64,000 nt of DNA from Actinomadura terrae (GTDB taxonomy: Bacteria > Actinomycetota > Actinomycetes > Streptosporangiales > Streptosporangiaceae): the NCBI RefSeq assembly GCF_022751215.1, contig NZ_JAICDG010000004.1, positions 868,001 to 932,000 of the forward strand. The letters are read 5' to 3'. Both the position numbers and the translations under genes were made by a program. Position 1 is the stretch's first letter. The number at the start of each line of letters is the position of its first letter. This document shows positions 34,210 through 42,212 of this stretch, piece by piece. The notes under the pieces are model-generated. The model saw nothing but the letters and a program-made list of their open reading frames with translations, did no database searches and was not told where the DNA came from.

Positions 34210-34384
34210 CAGGCTCCTACCACGAGCCCTCGACCCGAATCGCCAAGACGCTCCACCCAACGAGCCCTCGCCCTGAAGCACTAGGACGCTCCGGCCACAA
34301 ACCCCCACCCGGAGCGCCAAGACACTCTGGCCGCAAAGCCCCGCCCAGGGCGCTAGGACGCTCCGGCGCACCGTCCTGGGGCTA
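34206..34384. repeat. Degenerate 36-38-bp tandem repeats
   Basis: About five units follow one another between the PI-PLC fragment stop and the methyltransferase stop. Each begins close to GCTAGGACGCTCCGGC and ends near CCCGGAGC; units start near 34206, 34242, 34280, 34316 and 34352. Between convergent genes they may form terminator-like hairpins. Confidence 0.65.
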
Positions 34385-35197
34385 GGAGGCTCCGAGCCGA
34401 CCCACGGCCCCGAACAGGGACGTCGTCTCCGGAGATCCGTCATCGGACGGATGCCACCGCCAGGGGCGGACCAGCCCAGGCTCCACGAGGTCGTAGCCGC
34501 CGAAGAGGGCGCGGATCTCACGTTCGTCACGGAAGACGAGCGGTGAGGTCGCGCCCTCGAAGGCCGCCTCCCAGGCGCGTTGCTGTTCCGGCGGAGTTCC
34601 ATCACTGGTCAGATGGGAGATTGTCACGTAGGAGCCCGGTGCGGAGCGCGCGCGGAACGCCGAGACGATGCGGGCCGGGTCCTCCTCGCGGGTGATGAAG
34701 TGGAAGACCGCCACGAACAGCACGGCGACGGGCTCGTCGAAATCGATCAGGCTGCGCGTGTCCTCGTGGTCGAGGATCGAGTCGGGCTCGCGCATGTCGG
34801 CGGTCACGATCCGCGTCTGCTTGTTGGCCAGCAGGGCCCGTCCGTGAACGGCGACGATCGGGTCGTAATCGACGTAGATCACCCGCGCATCCGGATTGGC
34901 CTCCTGCGCAATCTGGTGCGTATTGCGCATGGTGGGCAAGCCAGAACCGATATCGAGGAACTGGCGGATACCGCATTCCGCGGCCAGGTATCGGACGGCT
35001 CGTCCGAGAAAGCAGCGGTTCTCCAGTGCGGTACTGCGCACGGACTGCTCGCCGATGCCCTCGTACAGAACGGCGTTGGCGCGGCGGTCCACCTCGTAAT
35101 GGTCCTTGCCATGCAGCGCCTCGTCGTACATACGCGCCGGTGTGGGCACGCCCAGGGGTATCCCTGGGGGCTGCCCGTCGGCGCCGTCCGTCTTCAC
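34382..35197 (-). CDS. DUF574-family SAM-dependent methyltransferase
   Basis: GTG 35197 behind GAGGAGCATGAC gives 271 residues. The signature is PTPARMYDEALHGKDHYEVD, then FLDIGSGLPTMRNTHQIAQ (glycine-rich SAM site, about 78-96), RVIYVDYDPIV and the FVAVFHFITREEDP segment. The family is very common in actinomycetes, often beside XRE/DUF397 regulators; substrates are unknown. No such partner is seen here. Composition is ordinary for the host. Confidence 0.9.
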   Translation of the reverse strand: MKTDGADGQPPGIPLGVPTPARMYDEALHGKDHYEVDRRANAVLYEGIGEQSVRSTALENRCFLGRAVRYLAAECGIRQFLDIGSGLPTMRNTHQIAQEANPDARVIYVDYDPIVAVHGRALLANKQTRIVTADMREPDSILDHEDTRSLIDFDEPVAVLFVAVFHFITREEDPARIVSAFRARSAPGSYVTISHLTSDGTPPEQQRAWEAAFEGATSPLVFRDEREIRALFGGYDLVEPGLVRPWRWHPSDDGSPETTSLFGAVGRLGAS

Positions 35198-35757
35198 GTC
35201 ATGCTCCTCGGGGAAGAGCCCACCCGCATGGGTGGGTGCCCGCAAAGGCGGGCGGGAGTGAACGAACCGCCCGGAAGGGATCCTAGATCGTTTCCGCGCC
35301 GGGTGGCGATAAGAACAGATGATCTTGACTGGACGGCGCCGAGCCGATGGACGGCGGTCGTCCGGTGAGCGATTTTGAGGTTTTCCACAGTCTGTGGATG
35401 GGGTGCGTACCTGCGGTAAACCCCACCATGAATGTGCGGTCTACCGCGATGCCCCGCGAGGCACTGAAGTGGTGGGATCGGACGCATGGAATTCCTTACG
35501 TGCGGCTTGGGAGCGGCGGAGATCGTCTTAACGGCGCTTGCCGTGGCGGCCGGGATGACGTGTGTCCCATCGTCCCGTCCGGCGGCGTCTCCGTGGCTGA
35601 ACGACGCGACCTCTCCGGCGATCCCGCGACCGCCCCGGGCACCGCGTTACCGGACCGCCGCCGCCTCGTGGAGCGTCCGCACACCTCGGCAGACGAAGGG
35701 CGGGCGATTATCTAATCAAACTTGACCAGCCCAGACCGGTGAGCCTACCTTCACCCC
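35198..35757. other. Intergenic region; possible small exported ORF at 35486-35725
   Basis: 560 bases without a convincing gene. A TTTTCCACA/TGTGGATGG pair at 35380-35400 resembles two DnaA boxes back to back. ATG 35486 could open a 79-codon frame whose first 25 residues are hydrophobic (GAAEIVLTALAVAAGM), but the ribosome site is weak and the remainder is low-complexity. Confidence 0.4.
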
Positions 35758-36471
35758 ATGGGCGAGACGACGATCCCGATCTTTCCGTGCCGGTCCATCG
35801 GCCTGACCTGGGAGTTCTATCGAGCACTCGGATTCGAGCAGGTGGTCTGGCAGACCCGGCCCAACCACTTTCTCGCGGTTCGCCGGGGTGAGCTCGAGTT
35901 GCAGTTCTATGGCTGGAAGCGGCACGACCCGGCTGCGTCCATGCACATGTGCTACGTCCTGACGACCGACGTCGAGCCGCTCTACGAGTCGTTCCGCGGC
36001 GGCCTGAAGGAAGCCCTGGGACGGGTGCCGACCCGGGGGCTCCCCAGGCTGGGCGCCCTGAAGAACATGTCGTACGGGGTCCGCCAGTTCCTCCTCACCG
36101 ACCCTGACGGCATCCAGCTCCGCATCGGCCAGCCGATCTCGGACGAAACGAAGCCCATCCCCAAGGAGCCGGTCGCGAGAACCCTCCACATGGCCGCACT
36201 CCTGGGCGACTCCAAGGAGGACCATCGGGCGGCCGCCAGAATCCTCGACCACCTGCTCGCCTCGGACGATCCGATCACCCAGTCCGAACGAGTGAAGGCC
36301 CTGATCCTCCGCGCCGATATGGCCCTTCACCTCGAAGAATGGACGCGAGCCCGCGACCTTGCAGGCGAAGCCCGCTCCTGCCGACTCCCGGCTTCCGACC
36401 GCACCGCCCTTGAGGACGAGTTCCACCGCCTAGCCGACCTGGAGGCCGCCCTCCCACCCCAACATCCCTAA
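35758..36471 (+). CDS. VOC-family protein with helical C-terminal domain
   Basis: The 237-residue protein has a glyoxalase/bleomycin-resistance fold in residues 1-130 (SIGLTWEFYRALGFEQVVWQ, FYGWKRHDP, then FLLTDPDGIQLRIGQP). A second, helical domain of about 95 residues reads like two or three TPR units (AARILDHLLASDDPITQSER, LILRADMALHLEEWTRARDL). VOC-TPR fusions of this type are often placed beside resistance genes. The second His metal ligand is not obvious, so enzymatic activity is uncertain; a binding protein is possible. Confidence 0.85.
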   Translation: MGETTIPIFPCRSIGLTWEFYRALGFEQVVWQTRPNHFLAVRRGELELQFYGWKRHDPAASMHMCYVLTTDVEPLYESFRGGLKEALGRVPTRGLPRLGALKNMSYGVRQFLLTDPDGIQLRIGQPISDETKPIPKEPVARTLHMAALLGDSKEDHRAAARILDHLLASDDPITQSERVKALILRADMALHLEEWTRARDLAGEARSCRLPASDRTALEDEFHRLADLEAALPPQHP

Positions 36472-36806
36472 ACCCAAACGCCACGAGGCCGCACAACCCC
36501 CAAAAGCCCAGCCACACGAAGGCCACACGATTTCCCCGGCCCAGCGGCCTGGAGCCCCGCACGAAATCCCAAAGCCCTAACGGCATGGAGGCCCCCAGCC
36601 CCGCGCCCACACCCCCGCGCCTCGGCCCCGCGCCCACAGCCCCGCGCCTTGGCTCCGCGCCTCGGCCCGCGTCCTCGGCCCGCGTTCTCGGCAGGGTCTC
36701 CCCGGTGCCGCATCCCCGGTGCCGCATCCCCGGTGCGGTGTCCCCAGGGCGTGGTCCCCGATTTGGCGTCCCGGTGTCCGGCAAAGAAGTCGTCCGGCAT
36801 CGGCGC
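36472..36806. repeat. Non-coding, C-rich degenerate minisatellite
   Basis: Repeats of the form CCCCGCGCC(T/C)CGGC occur from about 36598 to 36690. A 13-base CCCCGGTGCCGCAT-like unit is repeated at 36707-36750. A plus-strand frame through it is low-complexity Pro/Ala and is not accepted as a gene. Confidence 0.6.
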
Positions 36807-36808
36807 TT

Positions 36809-36834
36809 GACTAGACAGAGCTGTCTGTCTAGTC
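36809..36834. promoter_or_regulatory. TetR-type operator, copy 1
   Basis: Perfect 11-bp arms GACTAGACAGA and TCTGTCTAGTC with a four-base centre. It lies 57 bases before the oxidoreductase start, with a second copy (36852-36869) 39 bp downstream centre to centre. The same AGACAG/CTGTCT half-sites recur upstream of the TetR gene at 39326. Confidence 0.85.
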
Positions 36835-36851
36835 TCATGGCCATCGGAAGT

Positions 36852-36869
36852 AGACAGACCTGTCTGTCT
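36852..36869. promoter_or_regulatory. TetR-type operator, copy 2
   Basis: Arms AGACAGA and TCTGTCT (7 bp, perfect) around CCTG, the same centre size as copy 1. It sits directly before the AAGGAG ribosome site, where a bound repressor would block transcription start or elongation. Confidence 0.82.
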
Positions 36870-36890
36870 CCTCTCTAAGGAGCCTTGGCC

Positions 36891-37433
36891 ATGACGCGCA
36901 CGCTCGTCCTTCTCGCCCACCCCGACCTCGGTACCTCGCGGGTCAACACCGCTCTGGCGGCCGGTATCCGCGACCTGCCGGACGTGACCGTCCACGACCT
37001 TTACGCCACCTACCCGGACCTGAACATCGACGTGGCCCGCGAACAGCACCTCCTCCAGGAACACGACCGTGTCGTCCTCCAGTTCCCGTTCTACTGGTAC
37101 TCGGCGCCGCCGCTGCTGAAGAAGTGGCTGGACGAGGTCTTCGAGCACGGCTGGGCCTACGGCTCGAAGGGCACCGCCCTCCACGGCAAGAGCATGCGAG
37201 TCGCGACGACGGTCGGCGGCCATGAGGCGCTCTACCGTCCCGGCGGCCTCAACCGGTTCCCGGTGACCGACCTGCTGCGGCCGTTCGACGCCACGGCGAA
37301 CCTCACCGGCATGGACTACGAGGAGCCGTTCATCGTCCACGGCGCCTCGTCCCTCGGCGACGAGGAACTCGCCGACCACGTGCGAAGCTACCGCGAGCTG
37401 CTGCTCGACCGCGTCCTCCAGCCCGCGGCCTGA
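36891..37433 (+). CDS. Flavodoxin-fold NAD(P)H oxidoreductase
   Basis: The 180-residue protein belongs to the KefF/MdaB quinone reductase family: LVLLAHPDLGTSRVNTAL at the start (FMN phosphate loop), HDRVVLQFPFYWYSAPPLLK (58-77), FEHGWAYGSKGTALHGKS (about 90-107) and TTVGGHEALYRP. ATG 36891 is eight bases after AAGGAG. It forms an operon with the SDR gene 17 bases downstream. Twin TetR operators suggest induction by quinones or drugs, an inference. Confidence 0.9.
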   Translation: MTRTLVLLAHPDLGTSRVNTALAAGIRDLPDVTVHDLYATYPDLNIDVAREQHLLQEHDRVVLQFPFYWYSAPPLLKKWLDEVFEHGWAYGSKGTALHGKSMRVATTVGGHEALYRPGGLNRFPVTDLLRPFDATANLTGMDYEEPFIVHGASSLGDEELADHVRSYRELLLDRVLQPAA

Positions 37434-37450
37434 CCAGGAGGGGAACAGAG

Positions 37451-38056
37451 ATGAAGATCCTTGTGATTGGCGCGACCGGCACCCTCGGCTCCGCAGTCAC
37501 CGCCGCGCTGGAGAAGAACGGCCACGAGATCGTCCGCGCGTCCCGACGCGGCCCGCTCCGCATCGACATGGAAGATCACGCCTCCATCGACGCGCTCTTC
37601 GAAACCGTCCACGACCTGGACGCCGTGGTGTGCTGCGCGGCGAGCGGCGCCCTCACCCGCCTCGACTCCGACGACGACATCACCGCAGGTCTCCAGGGCA
37701 AACTCCTCGGACAGATCCACCTGCTGCGGCGGGCCATGCGCCACCTGCGGGACGGCGGCTCGGTGACCCTCACCGGCGGCAGGTTCGACCGCCTGATCCC
37801 GGGCGCCTCCTTCACCGCGACGGTCAACACCGGCCTGGAGGCGTTCGTCGAGGCGGCGGCGATCGAAATGCCCCGCGGGCTGCGGGTGAACATCGTCAGC
37901 CCCGGCTGGATCGCCGAGACCCTCGTGAGCATGGGCCCCGAGGTCCGGAAGAGCCTCGACCTGGAAGACACCCAGGGCACCCCGGCCGCCGACGTCGCAC
38001 GCGCCTACGTCGAGGCCGTCGAAGGCAACGCCCAGGGCCAGACCTTTCACTCCTAA
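37451..38056 (+). CDS. Short-chain dehydrogenase/reductase
   Basis: The 201-residue protein has the Rossmann motif VIGATGTLGSAVTAALE (5-21), VVCCAASGA in the middle, and ends with NIVSPGWIAETLVSMG. The usual Tyr-x-x-x-Lys is replaced by a TVNTGLEAFVEAAAIEMPRG region, as in the short SDR group (MSMEG-type). It is very likely NADPH-linked and co-expressed with the oxidoreductase; GGAGGGGAACAG precedes ATG. Confidence 0.88.
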   Translation: MKILVIGATGTLGSAVTAALEKNGHEIVRASRRGPLRIDMEDHASIDALFETVHDLDAVVCCAASGALTRLDSDDDITAGLQGKLLGQIHLLRRAMRHLRDGGSVTLTGGRFDRLIPGASFTATVNTGLEAFVEAAAIEMPRGLRVNIVSPGWIAETLVSMGPEVRKSLDLEDTQGTPAADVARAYVEAVEGNAQGQTFHS

Positions 38057-38159
38057 CTCCCACAAACCGCGACGACGCCCGCCCGAAGCGCCTCCACAAA
38101 CGCGAGGCCACTCCGCGACCGATGCTCTCCTAAAGCGAGGCGCCCTCCCGCAGTACTCG

Positions 38160-38475
38160 CCCCAGGCGAGCAGCTCCAGCCGGGCGGACGGCAGTTGCCC
38201 CTGACGACGCCAAGCTCCGGTGCGTCCGAGTCCCCAGCCGAGCAGCTCCAGCCAGGTGGACAGCGACCGCCCCTGGCAATGCTGGGCTGCGGGGCCGTGA
38301 CCCCAGCCGAGCAGCTCCGGCCGGGCGTACAGGGACCGTCCCTGGCGGAGCAGAGCTGGGGGTGTAAGCGACCTCAATCCAACAGCTCCGGCCAGCCGGA
38401 CGGCGACTGCCCTTGACGGCGCCGAGCTTCAGGGTGTCTGTGACCACAGCCAAGCAGCTCCGGCCGGGGGGCGTA
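38160..38475. repeat. 69-72-bp minisatellite, about 4.5 copies
   Basis: Units begin at 38160, 38232, 38301, 38372 and 38444 (lengths 72, 69, 71, 72). Each starts like CCCCAGCCGAGCAGCTCC and contains GGCCGGGCGGACGGCGAC and GCCCCTGACGGC-like parts. The unit length is a multiple of three in most copies yet no frame is protein-like, so it is a non-coding array downstream of the SDR gene. Confidence 0.8.
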
Positions 38476-39270
38476 CTGGAACCGAGCTTTGCGCGCAGCT
38501 GTGCACTAAGGGCAGGAGGCCCACCCAAGTCTGGGAGGCCCACCAAGTCCGGGAGGCGCGCGACGGTCAAGCCGCCTACGAAGGCCAGGAGCTTGCGAGG
38601 GCATGCCGTTCATGAAGGCCAGGCTGTGTGTGCGAGTTGCGCCGCCCCGGCGAGGGGCTGGCCGCCCGTGTGCGGCGGAACCTCCATGGGGCGCGGGCGG
38701 CCGCGAGGTCCGGATGCCCGCGCAGGGCTCTGGCTGTCCACGTGCGACGGGCCGTCCATGAGGTGCGGGCGCCTGCGAGGGCTGACCGGACGTGTGCAGC
38801 GGACCGTCCGCGAGGGATGGGCGCCCGTGAGGGGCGGTGGACGCTCAGGAGGGCGGCCGTCCTACGAAGGCCGGAGTTGGGCGTGAGGGGGCCGTCCGTG
38901 AGCGGCGGGCTCAAGCCGATCAGTGAGCCGCCGTTGATGAGGGAACTCGCTGCCCCAGTTGGCCCGCAGTCGCAGGCGCTTGTGACATCCGCCTGCGAAC
39001 GGCGGCCCGTCTGTGAGCGGCGGCCCGTCCGTGAGCGGCGGAGCAGCCCCTCACGGACGGGCGGAGCCGCCCCTGGGGGCGGACCATCTATGGGGGCGGG
39101 CCGTCTGGGAGTGGCGGGGGTCTGTGAGGGCGGGCGTTCGCGAGATGTAGTGCACGCGCGAACCCATGTGTGTTGGGGCGCTTCGGGGCGTCTGGCCCCT
39201 GGCTGTGCCGCTGAGGTCAGCGCGCGGCTCTAGCCTCCCCAAGATGCAGGTGTGTGGCCAGGGGCAGGGT
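38476..39270. other. Gene-free region with short G-rich repeats
   Basis: No credible gene in about 800 bases. There are short imperfect repeats: two CTGGGAGGCCCACC-like units at 38520-38550, and a 19-base unit near GTGAGCGGCGGCCCGTCC repeated two to three times at 39000-39050. Frames on either strand are low-complexity. Confidence 0.6.
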
Positions 39271-39276
39271 GACTGT

Positions 39277-39290
39277 ACGGACCGGTCTGT
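39277..39290. promoter_or_regulatory. TetR-type operator-like site upstream of tetR
   Basis: ACGGACCGGTCTGT is one base from a perfect 14-bp palindrome, and GTCTGTCTGT follows. It shares the CTGTCT half-site with the pair at 36.8 kb and lies 36 bases before the TetR start, consistent with autoregulation. Confidence 0.62.
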
Positions 39291-39325
39291 CTGTAACATG
39301 GGGCCTAGCTGGGAGGAGTCGTCCA

Positions 39326-39898
39326 ATGACCACGTCGACGCGCGAGCCCGCTCGGGACCGGATCCTGCGCACCGCCACCGATCTCTTCTACGTCTACGGC
39401 ATCCGCGGTGTCGGTGTTGATCGCATCATCGCCGAGTCGGGTGTGGCCAAAGCGACCCTCTATGCGCACTTCAAGTCCAAGGACGACCTGGTCCTCACGT
39501 TCCTGCGCTACTCGGACGAGAAGTGGCGGCAGATGCTGCGCGAGGCGGCGGAGAGCGCGGGCGACCATCCGCGTGAGCAGCTCGTCGGCATGTTCGGGGC
39601 GATAGAGGCCGCCGCGCAGGGCGGTGGTCAGTTCCGCGGATGCGTGTTCATCAACAGCGCGACCGAGTCGTTGCCGGGCACGCCCGTCCACGAGGCGACC
39701 GTCGCGCACAAGCGAGCCGTCCGCGCGTGGGTGGCCGAGCTCGCGGCCGCCGCGGGAGCCGCTGATCCGGAGCTGTTGGCGCGCGAGCTGACCATCCTCC
39801 TGGACGGCGCGATGGCCGGAGCGGCCCTGGAGTCGATCGCCGCGACGGTCCCCGCCACACGGCAGGCCGCGCGGGCCATCGTGGACCGCCACCTCTGA
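39326..39898 (+). CDS. TetR-family repressor
   Basis: The 190-residue protein has the TetR helix-turn-helix in residues 10-55 (RILRTATDLFYVYGIRGVGV, then ESGVAKATLYAHFKSKDDLV). The ligand domain has FRGCVFINSATESLPGTPVH, typical of the AcrR/TetR_C subgroup that controls oxidoreductases. GGGAGGAG precedes ATG 39326. Shared half-sites make it the probable repressor of the oxidoreductase-SDR pair. Confidence 0.92.
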   Translation: MTTSTREPARDRILRTATDLFYVYGIRGVGVDRIIAESGVAKATLYAHFKSKDDLVLTFLRYSDEKWRQMLREAAESAGDHPREQLVGMFGAIEAAAQGGGQFRGCVFINSATESLPGTPVHEATVAHKRAVRAWVAELAAAAGAADPELLARELTILLDGAMAGAALESIAATVPATRQAARAIVDRHL

Positions 39899-39911
39899 CC
39901 CCATCCCGGGT

Positions 39912-40369
39912 TGTGGATCTCGGTCACTGAACCGCCGACGTGGCGCTCTGCCTGGGGATCCAGATGGGGATTAGCGGTGGGTGACGTAATCCACCGTCCC
40001 GAGCGCGCTGTGGAGGGTCGCCGCCCACAGGGTGTGGACGGCGTGTGCGCGATCCCCGGACGGGTACGTCGTTCTACCTGGTCACAGGCTTTTCCACGGC
40101 GTGGATAAGTCAGCTCCCTGGTTGGGGGCCGCCTGGGGAAGAATGGTGGACCACGACACTCGGCGCCGTACCCAGGCTGTGCGCCGAAGTTATCCACAGG
40201 TTGTGGATGCCGTATCCGACCGCTTGGGCTTGTGGAAGCCTGGGGGCATGAGGTTCCGATCGGGCGCGAAGCCCCACCTCCTGGGGATTTCCTTGTGGAT
40301 CCGCCGCGCTGAACGCCTGGTTCTCAGGCGGTGAGGATGTGGGCAAGGTTGCGCCCAGGCTGTGGACAA
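39912..40369. other. Cluster of DnaA-box-like sequences
   Basis: Within 460 non-coding bases are two perfect boxes, TTATCCACA (40190-40198) and TGTGGACAA (40361-40369). Near matches occur at 39912, 40033, 40090, 40100, 40202, 40231 and 40294. Two are arranged head to head: around 40090-40108 (TTTTCCACGGCGTGGATAA) and 40190-40210. No dnaA or dnaN gene is adjacent, so this is not a standard oriC. Confidence 0.6.
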
Positions 40370-40585
40370 CTTCGGCGTGGTGAGGGTGGGACGACAAGAC
40401 GGATGCCGACTGCATGAGGGGCTGGTTCGCTGACGGGTGGACCGTCGGTGTGGGATTTGGCGTCCTGCGGCACGCCGAATCTTCGTGCGGGTGTCGCCGC
40501 GCCGCGCCCGGCGGATGGGGAGTTCGAACACGCCCTGGGCTCGATCCGTGCACGTCCGGACGGGGGTCGAGGGCCCTCCGACCTG

Positions 40586-40599
40586 CGAACATCAGTTCG
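40586..40599. promoter_or_regulatory. LexA (SOS) box
   Basis: CGAACATCAGTTCG is a perfect match to the actinobacterial SOS box CGAAC(N4)GTTCG. It is followed by TAGCAT (40609-40614), a plausible -10 element, ten bases before the ATG of the next gene, so LexA would cover the -35 region. Confidence 0.85.
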
Positions 40600-40623
40600 A
40601 ACACGTGCTAGCATCGCGGACCT

Positions 40624-40857
40624 ATGGCGCACCTTCTCAACGAACCGATCCTGGCCGAGCACGACCCGGCCGGGCGACTGACCGCATACGAGTGGAGGGG
40701 TGCGCGGTATGCCGTCGACGAGGTTCTGAAGACCTATGGCTCGTCCCAGGACGGCCGGGTCTACCGTGTCCGCGTGACCGGAGCGGAGGGCGTGGCCGTC
40801 GCGGAGCTGGGTCGTGAACACGACCGCTGGCGCCTCCGGCACATCTTCTCCGCTTGA
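40624..40857 (+). CDS. SOS-controlled small protein, DUF6504-like
   Basis: The 77-residue protein (MAHLLNEPILAEHDPAGRLT) contains EWRGARYAVDEVLKTYG, similar to the W-R-G-R-x-Y-x-V-x-x-V-L core of DUF6504, a family linked to the ImuA/ImuB/DnaE2 mutasome of actinobacteria. It has no clear ribosome site and the start lies about ten bases after the -10 element, so it may be leaderless. No mutasome genes are adjacent here; the family match is by eye. Confidence 0.72.
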   Translation: MAHLLNEPILAEHDPAGRLTAYEWRGARYAVDEVLKTYGSSQDGRVYRVRVTGAEGVAVAELGREHDRWRLRHIFSA

Positions 40858-40861
40858 GCGT

Positions 40862-41165
40862 CCGCTCCCTCCGGACGGGCAAGGACGACTAGCAATCCTG
40901 TAGACGAGCCACTCCCAGGCTCGCGCGGCTGCTCGCCGCAACAAGCGGACCCACTGGACGGCGTACCCGAAACCCTCGGCTGACCTGGCCGAATTCCAAC
41001 CTTGTGCCTGGTCGCACCAGTCTTACCAACACCCGAAGGCGTCTCGCTCGTCTTGGCGGTCAGCCGCCGACCGCGCACGCCGGTCAAAACCGTCCCGCCG
41101 CGAGTCGCGACCCGGATCGCGCGCTGCCGCAGACTTGATCGCAGGCACGGGCGACGGCTGCGAGG
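40862..41165. other. Intergenic, nothing recognised
   Basis: About 300 bases between convergent genes. I see no credible gene, tandem repeat or strong hairpin. Confidence 0.5.
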
Positions 41166-42041
41166 CTAGGCGCAGGTGGGGGTGAGCTTCCTCTGCATGA
41201 CGTAGCCGGCGACTCCGCGGTTCTTGAGAAGGCCGTAGTAGCGGTATCGCTTCGGCGGGTGAGTGTTGGACATGTCGCGGATGAAGATGTCCCCAGGGAC
41301 AACACGATCGATTCGATCGCCTTGCTCGTTGAGGACGTCACCCGCTTCGTCGACCCGGTAATGGGTGCGCGCGCATGTTGACGGCGGGGCAGGCGCCGTG
41401 ACGGGGGCCTGTGCGGGAGGGCGGGCTGGAGACTGCGCCAGGGTGGGGGACTGTGGCCGAGGCGCGGAGGAGTTGGGCGCGGGCGTTGTCGGCTTGGCGG
41501 AGGGTGCGTTACTCGACAGAGTCGGCGGCCTGGTGACCGAACTGGACCGAGTTGGGCTGACCGCGCTGGATGTGTCGTGAGCGTCGTCGGAGAGCAGCTT
41601 GAATCCGAGGCCCCCCGCACACGCGCCTAGAACCGCGACGATGCCGACCACCAGCGCGGCCCGCGTTTTTCCATCGCGCCGCGGTGACGAGGTCGCCGCC
41701 ACCCCCTGCTGTGTATCCGAGGTCGAGTCCGAGATGGAGCTGGGGGTACTCGCAGTCCGAGAGGACTCGTTCTCTAACTCGGTCAGCAGACGCTCGGCAC
41801 GCTCGATCACCTCTCGTGGGGCTGAGCCGGCGAGGTTGATCAAAACGCGCAGGGCATCCGGTTGGACGCGTCGGTCACCGGTCTTCCACGCTGACCAGGA
41901 TTGCTGAGAGTAGACAACCGAGTAGTCGGCCGCGGCTCGTGCGGTCAGTTCTTTGCCGGTCAGATCGATGTGCTGTCGGAGCTCGGAAACCACCTTGCCG
42001 GATTCGGCGCAGGACGGTCCCTTGCTGTCGGCTTGTGCCAC
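41166..42041 (-). CDS. Membrane-anchored HTH protein
   Basis: GTG 42041 behind GGAGGAGG gives 291 residues. An XRE-like DNA-binding or signalling domain is at 15-90 (LRQHIDLTGKELTARAAADY, then SQQSWSAWKTG). A single membrane span is at about 125-147 (ALVVGIVAVLGACAGGLGFK). A Pro/Ser/Thr-rich wall-spanning linker follows, then an outer C-terminal domain of about 65 residues with paired Cys (CARTHYRVDEAG, ending LTPTC). The layout resembles RodZ-like or conserved actinomycete wall-sensing proteins. Confidence 0.78.
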   Translation of the reverse strand: MAQADSKGPSCAESGKVVSELRQHIDLTGKELTARAAADYSVVYSQQSWSAWKTGDRRVQPDALRVLINLAGSAPREVIERAERLLTELENESSRTASTPSSISDSTSDTQQGVAATSSPRRDGKTRAALVVGIVAVLGACAGGLGFKLLSDDAHDTSSAVSPTRSSSVTRPPTLSSNAPSAKPTTPAPNSSAPRPQSPTLAQSPARPPAQAPVTAPAPPSTCARTHYRVDEAGDVLNEQGDRIDRVVPGDIFIRDMSNTHPPKRYRYYGLLKNRGVAGYVMQRKLTPTCA

Positions 42042-42051
42042 GTCCCTCCTC

Positions 42052-42121
42052 CACATCCCGGGATCCACAGGCGGAAGACGACGGGAAACCGCAGGTCAGC
42101 AACTGTGGATCCCGGGATGTG
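42052..42121. repeat. 19-bp perfect inverted repeat upstream of HTH gene
   Basis: Arms CACATCCCGGGATCCACAG (42052-42070) and its exact reverse complement (42103-42121), 32 bases apart. Each arm itself contains ATCCCGGGAT. It lies in the divergent promoter region between the HTH gene (minus) and the secreted-protein gene (plus), so it could be a shared operator. Confidence 0.85.
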
Positions 42122-42212
42122 CCGCAACCCTGGAAAGCCGCCGCCAGGCCCCGCCATCCTCGCTGAGTGCGGGCAACCGCCCGATTGCGATTCATTCAGA
42201 AAGAGGAACCAC

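Noticed and set aside
36472..36890. Plus-strand Pro/Ala frame over the C-rich repeats
   Set aside because: Made by tandem repeats; no ribosome site or domain.
38160..38475. CRISPR-like reading of the 69-72-bp array
   Set aside because: No fixed short repeat with unique spacers; whole units are diverged copies and no cas genes are near.
39912..40369. Chromosomal oriC
   Set aside because: No dnaA/dnaN neighbours; boxes are mostly degenerate, so only a DnaA-box cluster is claimed.
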